From: Methanocorpusculaceae archaeon UBA425
GTDB lineage: Archaea > Halobacteriota > Methanomicrobia > Methanomicrobiales > Methanocorpusculaceae
Assembly: GCA_002506085.1 (NCBI GenBank)
Contig: DAWV01000005.1
Coordinates: 136,885 to 200,884, forward strand
DNA length: 64,000 bases
Direction of reading: 5' to 3'
Within the stretch, counting starts at the first letter, position 1. Every line of letters begins with the position of its first letter. A program made the position numbers and the translations under genes. Below the pieces are notes generated by a model. The model searched no databases, was not told where the DNA came from, and saw only the letters and a program-made list of their open reading frames with translations. Below are positions 34,005-43,046 of the stretch, piece after piece.

Positions 34005-35660
34005 TCATTTACGTCTCCGGTAAATCAGAAGACCTCCGAGCAGAATGATTACTCCGCCGGCAAGAAGCCAGCGGACATCAAACCCGATTTCAGCAGTGAC
34101 CGGGTCTTTTTCATAGTCCCCGTTCCAGTCGAAGGCGAACACCTCCGTGTAATACGCCGCCGCTTCCGGGCTTTGAATAATCAGTCCGGCTTCCCGGTTA
34201 TTGTTAGGGGAGTTGAAGTTCCAGTTGATAGAACTTATTAACACATATTCATCATCCACAATCATTCCTTTGTTGTGGATTTTGGTGAGATAGGTATCCG
34301 GTCTCAGCATTTTTGCAGAGACCCCTTCTCCTATTCTATTCAGATATGCGGTCAGTTCATCATTATCGGCATCATCTTCCGTATTATAATAGATTCCGTC
34401 GAGCATCACCCGAATCACTGCCCCGCGGTCTGCGGCTTTCAGGAGTTCGGCAATCCAGGCGTTTTCACCATCCGGATATGCCGAGATATACGCCTGCTGA
34501 ACGTCGACGGATTCGGTCGCGTCAGCAATCAGCTCCGGCACAAGACTGCTCGTGTCCGGCGAAATGACCGGGGTCACGAGCACATTGTAGAGCGTCTTTT
34601 CCGAAAAACGCGGGATTATCTCCTCATCGGACCAGGTCTCCGGAAGCGGCTCAGTGCCGGGCGTATATGCATAAATATCATAGCCGGCAAAATCTGAGGC
34701 GAAGACCCCATTGAAATACGCCGCGACCTCTGCATCACGAACCACGGCACCCCAGCCTCTGTTTCCCCGGGTTCCGGTGAGTGGAATCCCGCTTGGTTTG
34801 AAATTTTCCGAGAGAACGACCGTGACATACCCATCCGCCACGAGATATTTTGTGTGCAGAAAACGGTAACGTGCCGGAAGTTTATCCGTACTCTCAATAG
34901 TACAGACCGTGACGCCGGACGCTGTCAGAAAATTCAGCACCCCCTTTTCCCCGTCAGGGAAGCCGCCGACGGGACCTCCCTCCATAAGAAGCGTGACCTC
35001 CACACCTCTTTCTGCGGCTTCCGCAACCTCGTATGCGAGCTCGGGGTGGGTAAACTCATACATCGAAATCGACAACGTGGTCGTTGACCCGCGAACCACA
35101 TCGCTGATGACAGTGTATGCACACTCCGGCGAAACGAACAGCGTCACCGAATCAGCAGTGAATGTCTCCGGCACAAATCTGCTCTGCCCGATTTTGTAAA
35201 TCCGCTCATCCCAGATTCCGTTCGAGAACACATGGACTCTTCCGTTGGATGCAGCTAGTTCATCAGGCCAGGACGCTGTCTGAACAACCTGCCCGCCGGA
35301 AAGAAGTGAGAGCGCATCGCCGGAGTTTGCCATCTGGAATCTTCCGCTCTGCAAAACATTCGGGGTATTTCCGCTCTCAAGAATCTCATAATCCGGAAGA
35401 CTCCCCCACACCTGAAAATATGCCTCAGCATCTCTCGCAACGATTATCCGCCCGAGGGACTCCGCCCCGACAGGAAATGAGATGGTTCCTTCCCCATCGG
35501 AAATTGTCCATCCGACCAGTCTTCCCGTTCCTTCCAGAACGAAATATTCATCGCCGTCTCCCGATGCATACCCGTCCGGACAGAATTCTGCGAGAACAAA
35601 AGCCGAGCCCGGCGAAACAAGAATAACCACACACAGAAAGAAACACACCAATTTCTTCAT
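34005..35660 (-). CDS. Exported phospholipase D-like protein
   Basis: About 551 residues. An N-terminal signal peptide (MKKLVCFFLCVVILVSPGSA) and a C-terminal membrane helix with RRRK stop-transfer anchor it outside the cell. Residues about 25-150 form a beta domain like lamin-tail (LTD) modules. Two PLD motifs follow: HTKYLVADGYVTVVLSEN in the first half and IHNKGMIVDDEYVLISSINW in the second, each HxKxxxxD-like. Substrate could be lipid or nucleic acid. The frame extends to 35687, but the Met at 35660 directly begins the signal sequence. Confidence 0.85.
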   Translation of the reverse strand: MKKLVCFFLCVVILVSPGSAFVLAEFCPDGYASGDGDEYFVLEGTGRLVGWTISDGEGTISFPVGAESLGRIIVARDAEAYFQVWGSLPDYEILESGNTPNVLQSGRFQMANSGDALSLLSGGQVVQTASWPDELAASNGRVHVFSNGIWDERIYKIGQSRFVPETFTADSVTLFVSPECAYTVISDVVRGSTTTLSISMYEFTHPELAYEVAEAAERGVEVTLLMEGGPVGGFPDGEKGVLNFLTASGVTVCTIESTDKLPARYRFLHTKYLVADGYVTVVLSENFKPSGIPLTGTRGNRGWGAVVRDAEVAAYFNGVFASDFAGYDIYAYTPGTEPLPETWSDEEIIPRFSEKTLYNVLVTPVISPDTSSLVPELIADATESVDVQQAYISAYPDGENAWIAELLKAADRGAVIRVMLDGIYYNTEDDADNDELTAYLNRIGEGVSAKMLRPDTYLTKIHNKGMIVDDEYVLISSINWNFNSPNNNREAGLIIQSPEAAAYYTEVFAFDWNGDYEKDPVTAEIGFDVRWLLAGGVIILLGGLLIYRRRK

Positions 35661-35696
35661 ACACATTTTTTTGTGGCTACGGCACAATATTAATGT

Positions 35697-36212
35697 ATGC
35701 AGGATGGGATTGTAGTAAAATTCGGAGGCAGTCTGATGAACACGGCAGGCAGCGTCCTCTCTGAACTCCCGTCATCCTCAATACTCATCGTCCCGGGCGG
35801 CGGGGTTTTTGCCGATTTCATCAGGGAGGAAAATCCTGATGACGACACCGCCCACTGGCAGGCAATCGCCGCCATGGAAAAATACGGGCGTTTTCTCTCG
35901 ACCTTCGGATATCCCGTGACAACCGATCTTCAGATGCCGGAGGAGCCAACCATTCTCCTCCCGGAACGTGTGCTCAGAAAGCGGGATCCCCTGCCCCACT
36001 CCTGGGATATCACCTCCGATTCGATTTCCGCATGGATTGCCGGCGTTCTTGACTGCCGGCTCCTGGTCATAAAATCCACAGAATCAGGCAGGGATCTTCT
36101 TGACCCGTCGTTTCGTTCTGTTCTGGAACAGAACAGAGTATCTGCAAAAATCGTGAACGGGCGGGTTCCAGGCAGTGTACGGAAATATTTCGAAGCCGCA
36201 CGTTTATTATAA
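35697..36212 (+). CDS. mfnE: Amino acid kinase family protein, MfnE-like
   Basis: Likely [5-(aminomethyl)furan-3-yl]methyl phosphate kinase of methanofuran synthesis. It opens VVKFGGSL (K8, GGS), then has IVPGGGVFADFIR, 'TAHWQAIAAMEKYG' and 'HSWDITSDSISAWIAG', the set typical of this archaeal branch. At 171 residues it is shorter than most amino acid kinases, with compact loops. It is divergent from the PLD-like gene and lies before a zinc-finger gene and aEF1B. Confidence 0.78.
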   Translation: MQDGIVVKFGGSLMNTAGSVLSELPSSSILIVPGGGVFADFIREENPDDDTAHWQAIAAMEKYGRFLSTFGYPVTTDLQMPEEPTILLPERVLRKRDPLPHSWDITSDSISAWIAGVLDCRLLVIKSTESGRDLLDPSFRSVLEQNRVSAKIVNGRVPGSVRKYFEAARLL

Positions 36213-36244
36213 TCGGACACCAATAAATTACTGAGTTTAATCGT

Positions 36245-36406
36245 ATGGCAACAATAAGATGTACATCATGCAATGCCCCGCTCGCAGAGCGCGGCTCAAC
36301 CGAGTTTAAATGCCCAGACTGTGGAGAAACCATCTACCGCTGTGCACACTGCAGACAGCAGAGTGTGAAATACACCTGCCCGAAGTGCGGCTTCCAGGGG
36401 CTCTGA
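36245..36406 (+). CDS. Two-zinc-finger micro-protein (HVO_2753-like)
   Basis: 53 residues, only found by reading the sequence. Eight cysteines sit in four CxxC pairs (C6/C9, C23/C26, C33/C36, C45/C48), the layout of the archaeal HVO_2753 family with two zinc-binding pockets. The protein opens MATIRCTSCNAPL and ends CPKCGFQGL. It lies 6 bases before aEF1B, a neighbourhood conserved in many archaea, which suggests a translation-linked role. Confidence 0.9.
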   Translation: MATIRCTSCNAPLAERGSTEFKCPDCGETIYRCAHCRQQSVKYTCPKCGFQGL

Positions 36407-36412
36407 ACCCTC

Positions 36413-36673
36413 ATGGGTGAAGTCGTAGTTATTTTAAAAATCATGCCGGAATCTCCGGAAGTTGATATTAAAAAACTTCAGGAAGAAATAAAAGCAAAAA
36501 TCCCCGGTATCGAGGATATGAAAGTCGAGCCAATCGGTTTTGGTCTTTCTGCAATCAAGATTGCAATGATCACACAGGATGAAGAGGGAGCAGGCGACAA
36601 GGTTGAGGCTTTGTTCTCAAAAATCGCCGGTATCGAGCGTGTTGAGATTGAAACTCTCAACCGCATGCTCTAA
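36413..36673 (+). CDS. ef1b: Elongation factor 1-beta
   Basis: Nucleotide exchange factor for aEF1A. 86 residues form one ferredoxin-like domain: MGEVVVILKIMPESPEVD, a middle 'DMKVEPIGFGLSAIKI' strand pair, and a last 'IAGIERVEIETLNRM'. This is the compact archaeal form with only the C-terminal domain of the eukaryotic protein. It is co-oriented with the zinc micro-protein. Confidence 0.95.
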   Translation: MGEVVVILKIMPESPEVDIKKLQEEIKAKIPGIEDMKVEPIGFGLSAIKIAMITQDEEGAGDKVEALFSKIAGIERVEIETLNRML

Positions 36674-36818
36674 ATATTTTTTTTCTTTTCTGTTTGTTTT
36701 GTTTGGCATATTCGGTCCTCAATATCCGGAAAAAAGGTAGTCCGGTATTGATTCTTATTCCATGAAAAATGCCCAGGTAGAAAATTATTAACAACACCCG
36801 TATCATAATACATGTATC

Positions 36819-39299
36819 ATGCCGGAAATAACACTCAAAGTCGATAGTGCCTACCCAGAAGATCAGGGAAACGGCAAAGCACGTCTCGATCCGGATGCAA
36901 TGCAAGCGCTGGATGTACGTGCAGGGGACCTCGTAAAAATCACCGGGAAGACGCCCACCATTGCTAAAGTATGGCGTTCCCTTGAAAACGACTGGAACCT
37001 GGAAAAAATCAGAATAGACAAATATACCCGCGCAAACGCCGGCGTCAATCCGGGGGACTGTGTCACCGTCGAAAAAGTTGCAGAGCAGATTCCGGCAACC
37101 TCCGTGACCCTCATCCCACCCGGAGATCTGTCACCCTCATTCCCGAGCGAAGATGACGAGTATCTCATCTCGCTCATCAACTTCCCTGTATCGAAAGATG
37201 ACATCCTCCCCATAAAAACCTATCACCCGGGTCCGCCTGTGGAGTTCAAGGTATCCTCAATCGAGCCGGAAAACGCCTGCATCCTCACCAAAATAACTGA
37301 TCTCATCTTCGAAGACGAAGAGGGATTTGACGGAACCAAATCCATTACCTACGAGGACATCGGCGGTCTGAAAGGTGAACTCCGGCGCGTTCGTGAGATG
37401 ATCGAACTCCCGCTCCGTCATCCGGAGTTGTTCGAGACCCTCGGAATCGAGCCGCCAAAAGGCGTGCTCTTATACGGTCCGCCGGGAACCGGCAAAACGC
37501 TCATCGCAAAAGCCGTGGCCAATGAGAGCGGAGCCCACTTTATTTCCATCGCAGGTCCGGAAATCATCTCCAAATATTACGGCGAGTCCGAGCAGAAACT
37601 CCGTGAGCTCTTCGAGGAAGCCGAGGATAACGCTCCGTCAATTATCTTCATCGACGAGCTCGATTCAATCGCCCCGAAACGTGAAGATGTGAACGGCGAA
37701 GTCGAGCGTAGGGTGGTAGCCCAGCTTCTGACCATGATGGATGGAATCTCGGACAGAGGTCAGGTCATTGTGATCGGTGCGACGAACCGCCCGGACGCAA
37801 TCGACCCGGCACTCCGCAGACCGGGAAGATTTGACCGGGAGATTGAGATTGGCGTTCCTAGCGAGACCGACCGGATGGAAATTCTCCAGATTCATACCAA
37901 AAACATGCCGTTCGAAGGCATGGCGAAGTTAAAGAATCTCCGCGAGAAAAATCCGGGAGATTCGGTTCTGGAACGGGAACTCGCAGCATACGAAGCCTCG
38001 CGGGACAGACTTCTGTCCGTCCTCGCGTCACTTGCCAAGGGATTTGTCGGCGCAGATCTGGCAGCACTTGCCCGTGAAGCCGCAATCCGTGCCCTTCGCC
38101 GGCAGATGGACGTCATCAATCTCGATACCGAAACAATCCCCGACGAAATCCTCAGGAAACTTGAGGTAACGACCTCGGATTTTATCGCCGCATCAAGAGA
38201 AGTGTTCCCATCTGCCATGCGGGAGATTTCCCTTGATAAGGCAGATGTCTCCTGGTCTGATATCGGAGGAGCCCGGGATGCCGTCCGCGATGTGCGTGAA
38301 TCGGTAGAGTTCCCGCTCACAAAAAAGGAGACCTATGCAAAACTCGGTATCCGCCCGCCCAAAGGTGTGCTTCTCTACGGTCCCCCGGGTACCGGCAAGA
38401 CGCTAATCGCAAAAGCCGTGGCACATGAAAGCGGTGCGAACTTCATCGCAATCAAAGGACCGGAACTTCTGTCCAAATGGGTAGGAGAATCCGAGAAGGC
38501 AGTGCGTGACATCTTTAAGAAAGCCCGCCAGGTAGCTCCGTCGATTATCTTCTTCGACGAACTCGATTCACTGACACCGGCGCGGGGGGCAAGTGACGGC
38601 AGTCACACGACGGAGAATGTCTTAAACCAGATTCTGACAGAGATGGACGGAATTGAGGAGCTGAACGATGTGGTCATTCTGGCAGCATCGAACCGTCCGG
38701 ACATCATTGACCCGGCTCTACTCCGGAGCGGACGTTTCGACCGGCTTGTCTATATTCCCGAGCCGAAAGAGGAGGACAGGGTAGAAATTCTTGCCGTCCA
38801 TATGCAGAATATGCCAATCGAGGGGTCGGTGTTTGATGAGGTGGTCGGAGATCTCTCAGGTCTGGATGATGCTTCGATTGAGTCGATTGCCGCAAAGTAT
38901 GCCGGAAAAACGGTGACGGACAAGCAGATTAAGACGATTGTGAAAAAATACGAGAAAGGGACTGCCCTTCCTCTCTATGAAGAGAGGAAACGTATTTCAA
39001 CCGCTTTCAGACAGCATGCCGTCACCCTCAAGGATCCGGTGAAAACCGATCTGATCAGGTATCTTGCAAAGGAGACTCAGGGATACGTCGGCTCAGATCT
39101 GGATGGTCTCTGCCGTGAGGCGGCAATGCATGCACTCAGGAATGATGCTCTTGTGGTATCGGCTGAGGATTTTGAAGAGGCGAGGAAACGGGTCCACGCT
39201 ACGATGAATGAGCGAGTACGTGAGTATTACACATCCATCGCCCAGAGATTCAAGGGCGGACTCCCGAGAGAAGTCCAGAATCTGGTTGAATACCAGTAA
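36819..39299 (+). CDS. cdc48: Cdc48/p97-type AAA ATPase with insertions
   Basis: Hexameric unfoldase that delivers proteins to degradation. The N-domain (about 1-180) is a double-psi barrel plus four-stranded barrel. The D1 Walker A GPPGTGKT is at 220-227 and D2 Walker A at 521-528; Walker B is IIFIDELDSIAP in D1 and IIFFDELDSLTP in D2, with arginine fingers in both. At 826 residues it is longer than usual because of extra segments at about 362-403 in D1 and 665-750 in D2. A TTATTAAC element about 30 bases before the ATG suggests a short leader. Confidence 0.95.
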   Translation: MPEITLKVDSAYPEDQGNGKARLDPDAMQALDVRAGDLVKITGKTPTIAKVWRSLENDWNLEKIRIDKYTRANAGVNPGDCVTVEKVAEQIPATSVTLIPPGDLSPSFPSEDDEYLISLINFPVSKDDILPIKTYHPGPPVEFKVSSIEPENACILTKITDLIFEDEEGFDGTKSITYEDIGGLKGELRRVREMIELPLRHPELFETLGIEPPKGVLLYGPPGTGKTLIAKAVANESGAHFISIAGPEIISKYYGESEQKLRELFEEAEDNAPSIIFIDELDSIAPKREDVNGEVERRVVAQLLTMMDGISDRGQVIVIGATNRPDAIDPALRRPGRFDREIEIGVPSETDRMEILQIHTKNMPFEGMAKLKNLREKNPGDSVLERELAAYEASRDRLLSVLASLAKGFVGADLAALAREAAIRALRRQMDVINLDTETIPDEILRKLEVTTSDFIAASREVFPSAMREISLDKADVSWSDIGGARDAVRDVRESVEFPLTKKETYAKLGIRPPKGVLLYGPPGTGKTLIAKAVAHESGANFIAIKGPELLSKWVGESEKAVRDIFKKARQVAPSIIFFDELDSLTPARGASDGSHTTENVLNQILTEMDGIEELNDVVILAASNRPDIIDPALLRSGRFDRLVYIPEPKEEDRVEILAVHMQNMPIEGSVFDEVVGDLSGLDDASIESIAAKYAGKTVTDKQIKTIVKKYEKGTALPLYEERKRISTAFRQHAVTLKDPVKTDLIRYLAKETQGYVGSDLDGLCREAAMHALRNDALVVSAEDFEEARKRVHATMNERVREYYTSIAQRFKGGLPREVQNLVEYQ

Positions 39300-39565
39300 T
39301 CCCCCGGCTTTTCTTTTTTTACGGATAAAACACCACTGTTTTTTATTTTGTCTTTGTATAGACACATTATTGGTTTATTTTGTATGAATTATCTAGAATT
39401 AAGCAAAATAAATTGCTAGTGATAATCTATTTATGCTGATACGCAGGAATATTCAACATAATACCCTGTCTTCATATGCGGGAGAATTTTGTATCGTGAT
39501 TTCTGACGACAGGAACAGTAGTTCCGCCTGAAATGATTCTCTAATGAGGGAGCCCAAGATAGATA
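39300..39565. other. AT-rich intergenic stretch without gene
   Basis: 266 bases between cdc48 and the polyferredoxin. It starts with T-rich runs (CTTTTCTTTTTT and CTGTTTTTTATTTT) that could end the cdc48 transcript, and later has TATA-like sequences around 39421-39435 for the next gene. No coding frame of interest. Confidence 0.5.
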
Positions 39566-40744
39566 ATGAGCACGATGTATCCTAAGTATTCACGGAGAAG
39601 AGAAGGAGATACCGACATTATGGAGCAGCGCCTGCTTACGACGGTAACACATCTTCACTTATTTCTCAGCCGATGTGCCGGATGTGGTGTCTGTGTAGAT
39701 GCCTGCCCGAAGGATGCGATTTTGCTTGGCATGGTCGGCGCATCGATTCGTGGTCTGACTGAAGAAGCACCCATATCCATCAATCCCGAAAAATGTTCGT
39801 ATTGCGGCATCTGCGTGGTTCTCTGTCCGTATTATGCACTTCGTCTGGAAATAGACGATAAGCCAAGACTCCCCATTCTGGAACGGGAAGGGTTTCCTAC
39901 GTATGAGGTTACGGCGGAAATCGATCAGGAAAAGTGTGTCCGCTGTACAATCTGCTATGAGGTCTGCCCAAACGGTGCAATTGTCAATGAGGTTCCTGTG
40001 TTTGAGGGAATGGGGGAGGGCGGAGTACCACGCCAGACGGCGCTGGACGCAAAGACGACGTTTGTGTTGGAAAAGGATAAGTGTACTTTCTGCGGGATAT
40101 GTGCCATGCTTTGTCCGGCAATTACTCTGAAGCGTGTTCCGTTCAGTGCTGAATTTCTTGGAAACGATGGTGAAATCACCTGGAATGAGGCACGCTGCGA
40201 CGCCTGTATGGTCTGTGTGGAAGCATGCCCGCACGATGCAATCACCGTCGATCGGAAAGTTTTCTCCAAGGCAAAACTCCCGGGAAAGGTCTCGATTAAT
40301 ATAGCTAAGTGTATGTTCTGTAATTGGTGTGAGCAGTCATGCCCGAGTAAGGCTATTCGTGTTGATATGGCCTTTGTCGGCGCAATCCGTGTTAATACCT
40401 GGAAGTGTCCCGGCGGTTGTTCTACCTGTATCGATATCTGCCCGTGCAGGGCACTCTATCTGCCTATACCGGTTCCGGTAACCCGGATGGATAAGGATAG
40501 TATCAGACCAAATATTGCAATAAATTATAAACTCTGTAATGTCTGCGGCGCATGTGTGAATGCATGCCCGTCTGAAGATGCAATTCTGATGAGGAGAACC
40601 GGAATCCACGTTAAGGGTGAGGAGACTGACCTGTATAAGAAGATTCTGGCCAAGATGTGTGTTCCGCGGACGTCCAAAGTGGTGGAAAAAACATTCGGGA
40701 CAGTCGAAACGAAAGTTCTGCCGCCGATTAAAAAGAAGAAGTGA
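39566..40744 (+). CDS. Polyferredoxin with eight [4Fe-4S] motifs (FwdF-like)
   Basis: 392 residues with eight CxxCxxCxxxCP-type motifs, starting CAGCGVCVDACP and ending CNVCGACVNACP; the seventh is CPGGCSTCIDICP, with one extra residue. This matches FwdF, the electron-wire subunit of formylmethanofuran dehydrogenase, which has eight clusters. The other fwd genes are not beside it. The start may be this ATG or the Met at 39620, which has an AAGGAG about 11 bases before. Its likely job is to carry electrons among ferredoxin-dependent methanogenesis enzymes. Confidence 0.8.
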   Translation: MSTMYPKYSRRREGDTDIMEQRLLTTVTHLHLFLSRCAGCGVCVDACPKDAILLGMVGASIRGLTEEAPISINPEKCSYCGICVVLCPYYALRLEIDDKPRLPILEREGFPTYEVTAEIDQEKCVRCTICYEVCPNGAIVNEVPVFEGMGEGGVPRQTALDAKTTFVLEKDKCTFCGICAMLCPAITLKRVPFSAEFLGNDGEITWNEARCDACMVCVEACPHDAITVDRKVFSKAKLPGKVSINIAKCMFCNWCEQSCPSKAIRVDMAFVGAIRVNTWKCPGGCSTCIDICPCRALYLPIPVPVTRMDKDSIRPNIAINYKLCNVCGACVNACPSEDAILMRRTGIHVKGEETDLYKKILAKMCVPRTSKVVEKTFGTVETKVLPPIKKKK

Positions 40745-40758
40745 GTAATTCTCATAAA

Positions 40759-40766
40759 CTTATAAT
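40759..40766 (+). promoter_or_regulatory. TATA box candidate for a non-coding transcript
   Basis: CTTATAAT in a CATAAACTTATAATTGG context, 15-22 bases after the polyferredoxin stop. No gene starts within 350 bases, so if active it would drive the structured intergenic sequence that follows. Confidence 0.4.
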
Positions 40767-40789
40767 TGGATTTGCTTTTTTACAGGCAA

Positions 40790-41060
40790 ATCTCCGGGAG
40801 TACATGACAGAAAGGATTGGTCTTGTATAGGAATGGAGGGAGAGTGACGCAAATGACCGTTATAAGACGGACTCACTCCGGAATATTTTAGGAAACAGGA
40901 ACTAACCATTCCTCTGGACGTAACCAGACAGATTTCTATCTGATGTTTTCCCGGGAGTGTCAGGATACGCCATTACCTCAGCAAACCCCTCTCTATAAAT
41001 ATCGTGTTTCCGGAATTTCCCCGGGCTGAAATCTCCCTACGACCCGAAACTCCGCCCGAT
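40790..41060 (+). ncRNA. Structured non-coding RNA candidate
   Basis: This 385-base gap (40745-41129) has no protein gene but holds nested complementarity. AGGAATGG (40829-40836) pairs with CCATTCCT (40906-40913). Inside, GAGTGA (40842-40847) pairs with TCACTC (40873-40878), enclosing CCGT/ACGG (40857-40860/40867-40870). A CAGAT-TTCT-ATCTG hairpin follows at 40929-40942. A TATA-like box lies 30 bases upstream. The ends are approximate and no known RNA family was recognised. Confidence 0.35.
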
Positions 41061-41129
41061 AGATAATCTATACCTAAATATTGGGATTACCGATAGTGAA
41101 ATATACTTGTATTTCTATTATGTACGTTA

Positions 41130-41465
41130 ATGAAGAAAATTCTGATCGCAGCATTACTAGTTGTACTCCTTGTCTGTGTTGGTGCAGCAGGATGTATCGG
41201 CAGTGAACCGATTGTCGGCAACTGGGTTATTTCCGGAACAGATGTTCCCGTAGTTTTTAATGGTGATGGAACTGGAACCCTGACCATCAGCAGCTTTATT
41301 GGGAATACGACAGTTCCACTGACCTGGACGAAGGTCGCAGATAAATCCTACAAGGTTACCGGAACCAACGCCGCATTCTCGGCAGGAACATACAACCTTT
41401 CTGCAGATAATAAGGCCCTCATCAGCGTATCCACCGGCATTACTGTTTTTGTAAAACAGACATAA
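41130..41465 (+). CDS. Small lipoprotein
   Basis: 111 residues. A hydrophobic signal segment ends in a lipobox-like GAAGC at about residue 21, so the mature protein would be lipid-anchored outside the cell. The rest is beta-rich ('NWVISGTDVPVVFNGDGTGTLTI', 'YKVTGTNAAFSAGTYNLSADN') like small lipocalin-type domains. A TATA-like GAAATATAC lies about 25-33 bases before the ATG. No specific family recognised. Confidence 0.75.
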   Translation: MKKILIAALLVVLLVCVGAAGCIGSEPIVGNWVISGTDVPVVFNGDGTGTLTISSFIGNTTVPLTWTKVADKSYKVTGTNAAFSAGTYNLSADNKALISVSTGITVFVKQT

Positions 41466-41837
41466 CCCATTTTTTTTGAGATTTTTTCGCTATTTTATTC
41501 AGATACATTAGGATTAATACACATACCGACGGATGTACATCTTCATCCAAAGAAAAACCTTGCCCAACTGAGGGAGATTATGCCCCCGTCTTCGTGATCC
41601 TGTAAGCGTCTCTTGAGTGAGATGAACTTCCGTTACATGTATCTGCGATTTTGCTTTGCTTCATCAGAGAGGAATCGTGCCTCTTCTTTTAATCTATTCC
41701 GAAATAGATTGTACGTATACCGTGAAACTCACACCCGGTACAAGCGCAGAACAAGAATCTGGATGGAAAAATATCCAAAATGCATCCGAAAAACATCTGA
41801 AAGTCTTTTCAGGCATACCAAGTATTATCCCCTTATT
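41466..41837. other. Intergenic region before the M24 peptidase
   Basis: 372 bases. A T-rich run right after the lipoprotein stop is a likely terminator. Two overlapping frames are open here, one continuous with the peptidase, but neither gives a recognisable protein and both have unlike codon use. I see no clear RNA structure. The region may be old, decayed coding DNA. Confidence 0.45.
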
Positions 41838-43046
41838 ATGAATAAACTGGTTATGCAAAATAACGTCCCTCTCTTTGAGCTTGAAAACCGTATGACCCGT
41901 TTTCACGCACACATGGACCGCAAAAATCCCGACTGGGAATATGCTGCAATTTTTGGCAAGGTCAATCTCTATTACTTTACCGGCACGATGCAGGACGGTG
42001 TGCTTCTGATTCCCCGCGATGAAGATGCAGTTTTCTGGGTAAGAAACAACTATTCGCGGGCTCTTGACGAATCCCTCTTTAAAGACATACGACCAATGGA
42101 AAGTTTCCGTGATGCTGCGGGTAAAACCGTCATCACGCATGAAACATTTTACACAGAAACGGAACTTATCTCCTATGCCCACCTGCAAAGATTTCTGAAA
42201 TATTTCCCGTTCAAACACATTGCTTCTGCTGATAGAGCGTTGGCAGATGTCCGGTCGGTAAAGAGTGAGTATGAACTTGAACTCATGAAAAAATCCGGGC
42301 AGATTCACCGCCACGTTACCGAGGATCTGGCTCCCGATATGCTCAGAGAAGATATGACCGAGGCGGAATTTGGAACAGACCTTTACCGGGTTTTTGTTGC
42401 TGAAGGTCATCAGGGAATTGTACGATTCGGCATGTTTGACACGGAAATGAGGATGGGTCATATCGGTTTTGGGGAGAGTTCGTTATATCCGTCGTATTTT
42501 AACGGGGCAAGCGGAAACCGCGGAATCGGCCCTTACGCTCCAGTGCTCGGAAGTATAGATAGAAAGCTGAAAAAGGGGGATCTGGTCTACCTGGATGTAG
42601 GATGCGGGTATCATGGATATGAGACAGATAAAACGATGACGTACATGTTTGGGAAAAAACTGCCGCAGGAAGTGATTGATATGCATAATAGATGTGTCGA
42701 GATTCAGAATGATACAGCATCGATGTTAAAACCGGGCGCAATCCCATCAGAGATATATCAGACGATAATGGACAGCCTTGATGAGGATTTCAAACGAAAT
42801 TTTATGGGCTATAAAGAACGGCGGGTCAAATTCCTTGGTCACGGCATAGGTCTTTTAATCGACGAAATGCCTGTAATCGCAAAAGGCTTTGACGAACCGC
42901 TTATAGAAAATATGACCCTGGCGATTGAGCCGAAAAAGGGAATACAGGATATTGGCATGGTCGGAATCGAAAATACGTTTGTCGTGACGCTTCACGGCGG
43001 GAAATGTATTACCGGAGAAAATACGGGATTAATTCCGGTGTATTGA
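41838..43046 (+). CDS. M24 family metallopeptidase (Xaa-Pro aminopeptidase-like)
   Basis: 402 residues from the Met at 41838, with 41853 as an alternative; the open frame continues upstream to 41613 but that part does not look like protein. The N-terminal creatinase-like domain contains 'YYFTGTMQDGVLLIPRDED'. The pita-bread catalytic domain has metal ligands in YLDVGCGYHGYETDKT (two Asp), FLGHGIGLLIDE (His), LAIEPKK (Glu) and VGIENTFVVT (Glu). Probably a cytoplasmic Xaa-Pro peptidase. Confidence 0.88.
   Translation: MNKLVMQNNVPLFELENRMTRFHAHMDRKNPDWEYAAIFGKVNLYYFTGTMQDGVLLIPRDEDAVFWVRNNYSRALDESLFKDIRPMESFRDAAGKTVITHETFYTETELISYAHLQRFLKYFPFKHIASADRALADVRSVKSEYELELMKKSGQIHRHVTEDLAPDMLREDMTEAEFGTDLYRVFVAEGHQGIVRFGMFDTEMRMGHIGFGESSLYPSYFNGASGNRGIGPYAPVLGSIDRKLKKGDLVYLDVGCGYHGYETDKTMTYMFGKKLPQEVIDMHNRCVEIQNDTASMLKPGAIPSEIYQTIMDSLDEDFKRNFMGYKERRVKFLGHGIGLLIDEMPVIAKGFDEPLIENMTLAIEPKKGIQDIGMVGIENTFVVTLHGGKCITGENTGLIPVY

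Noticed and set aside
41613..41837. N-terminal extension of the M24 peptidase frame, and an overlapping 61-codon frame
   Set aside because: The extension is Arg- and Tyr-rich and unlike any M24 N-terminus; the family opening begins at the Met at 41838 or 41853. The other frame has no recognisable content.
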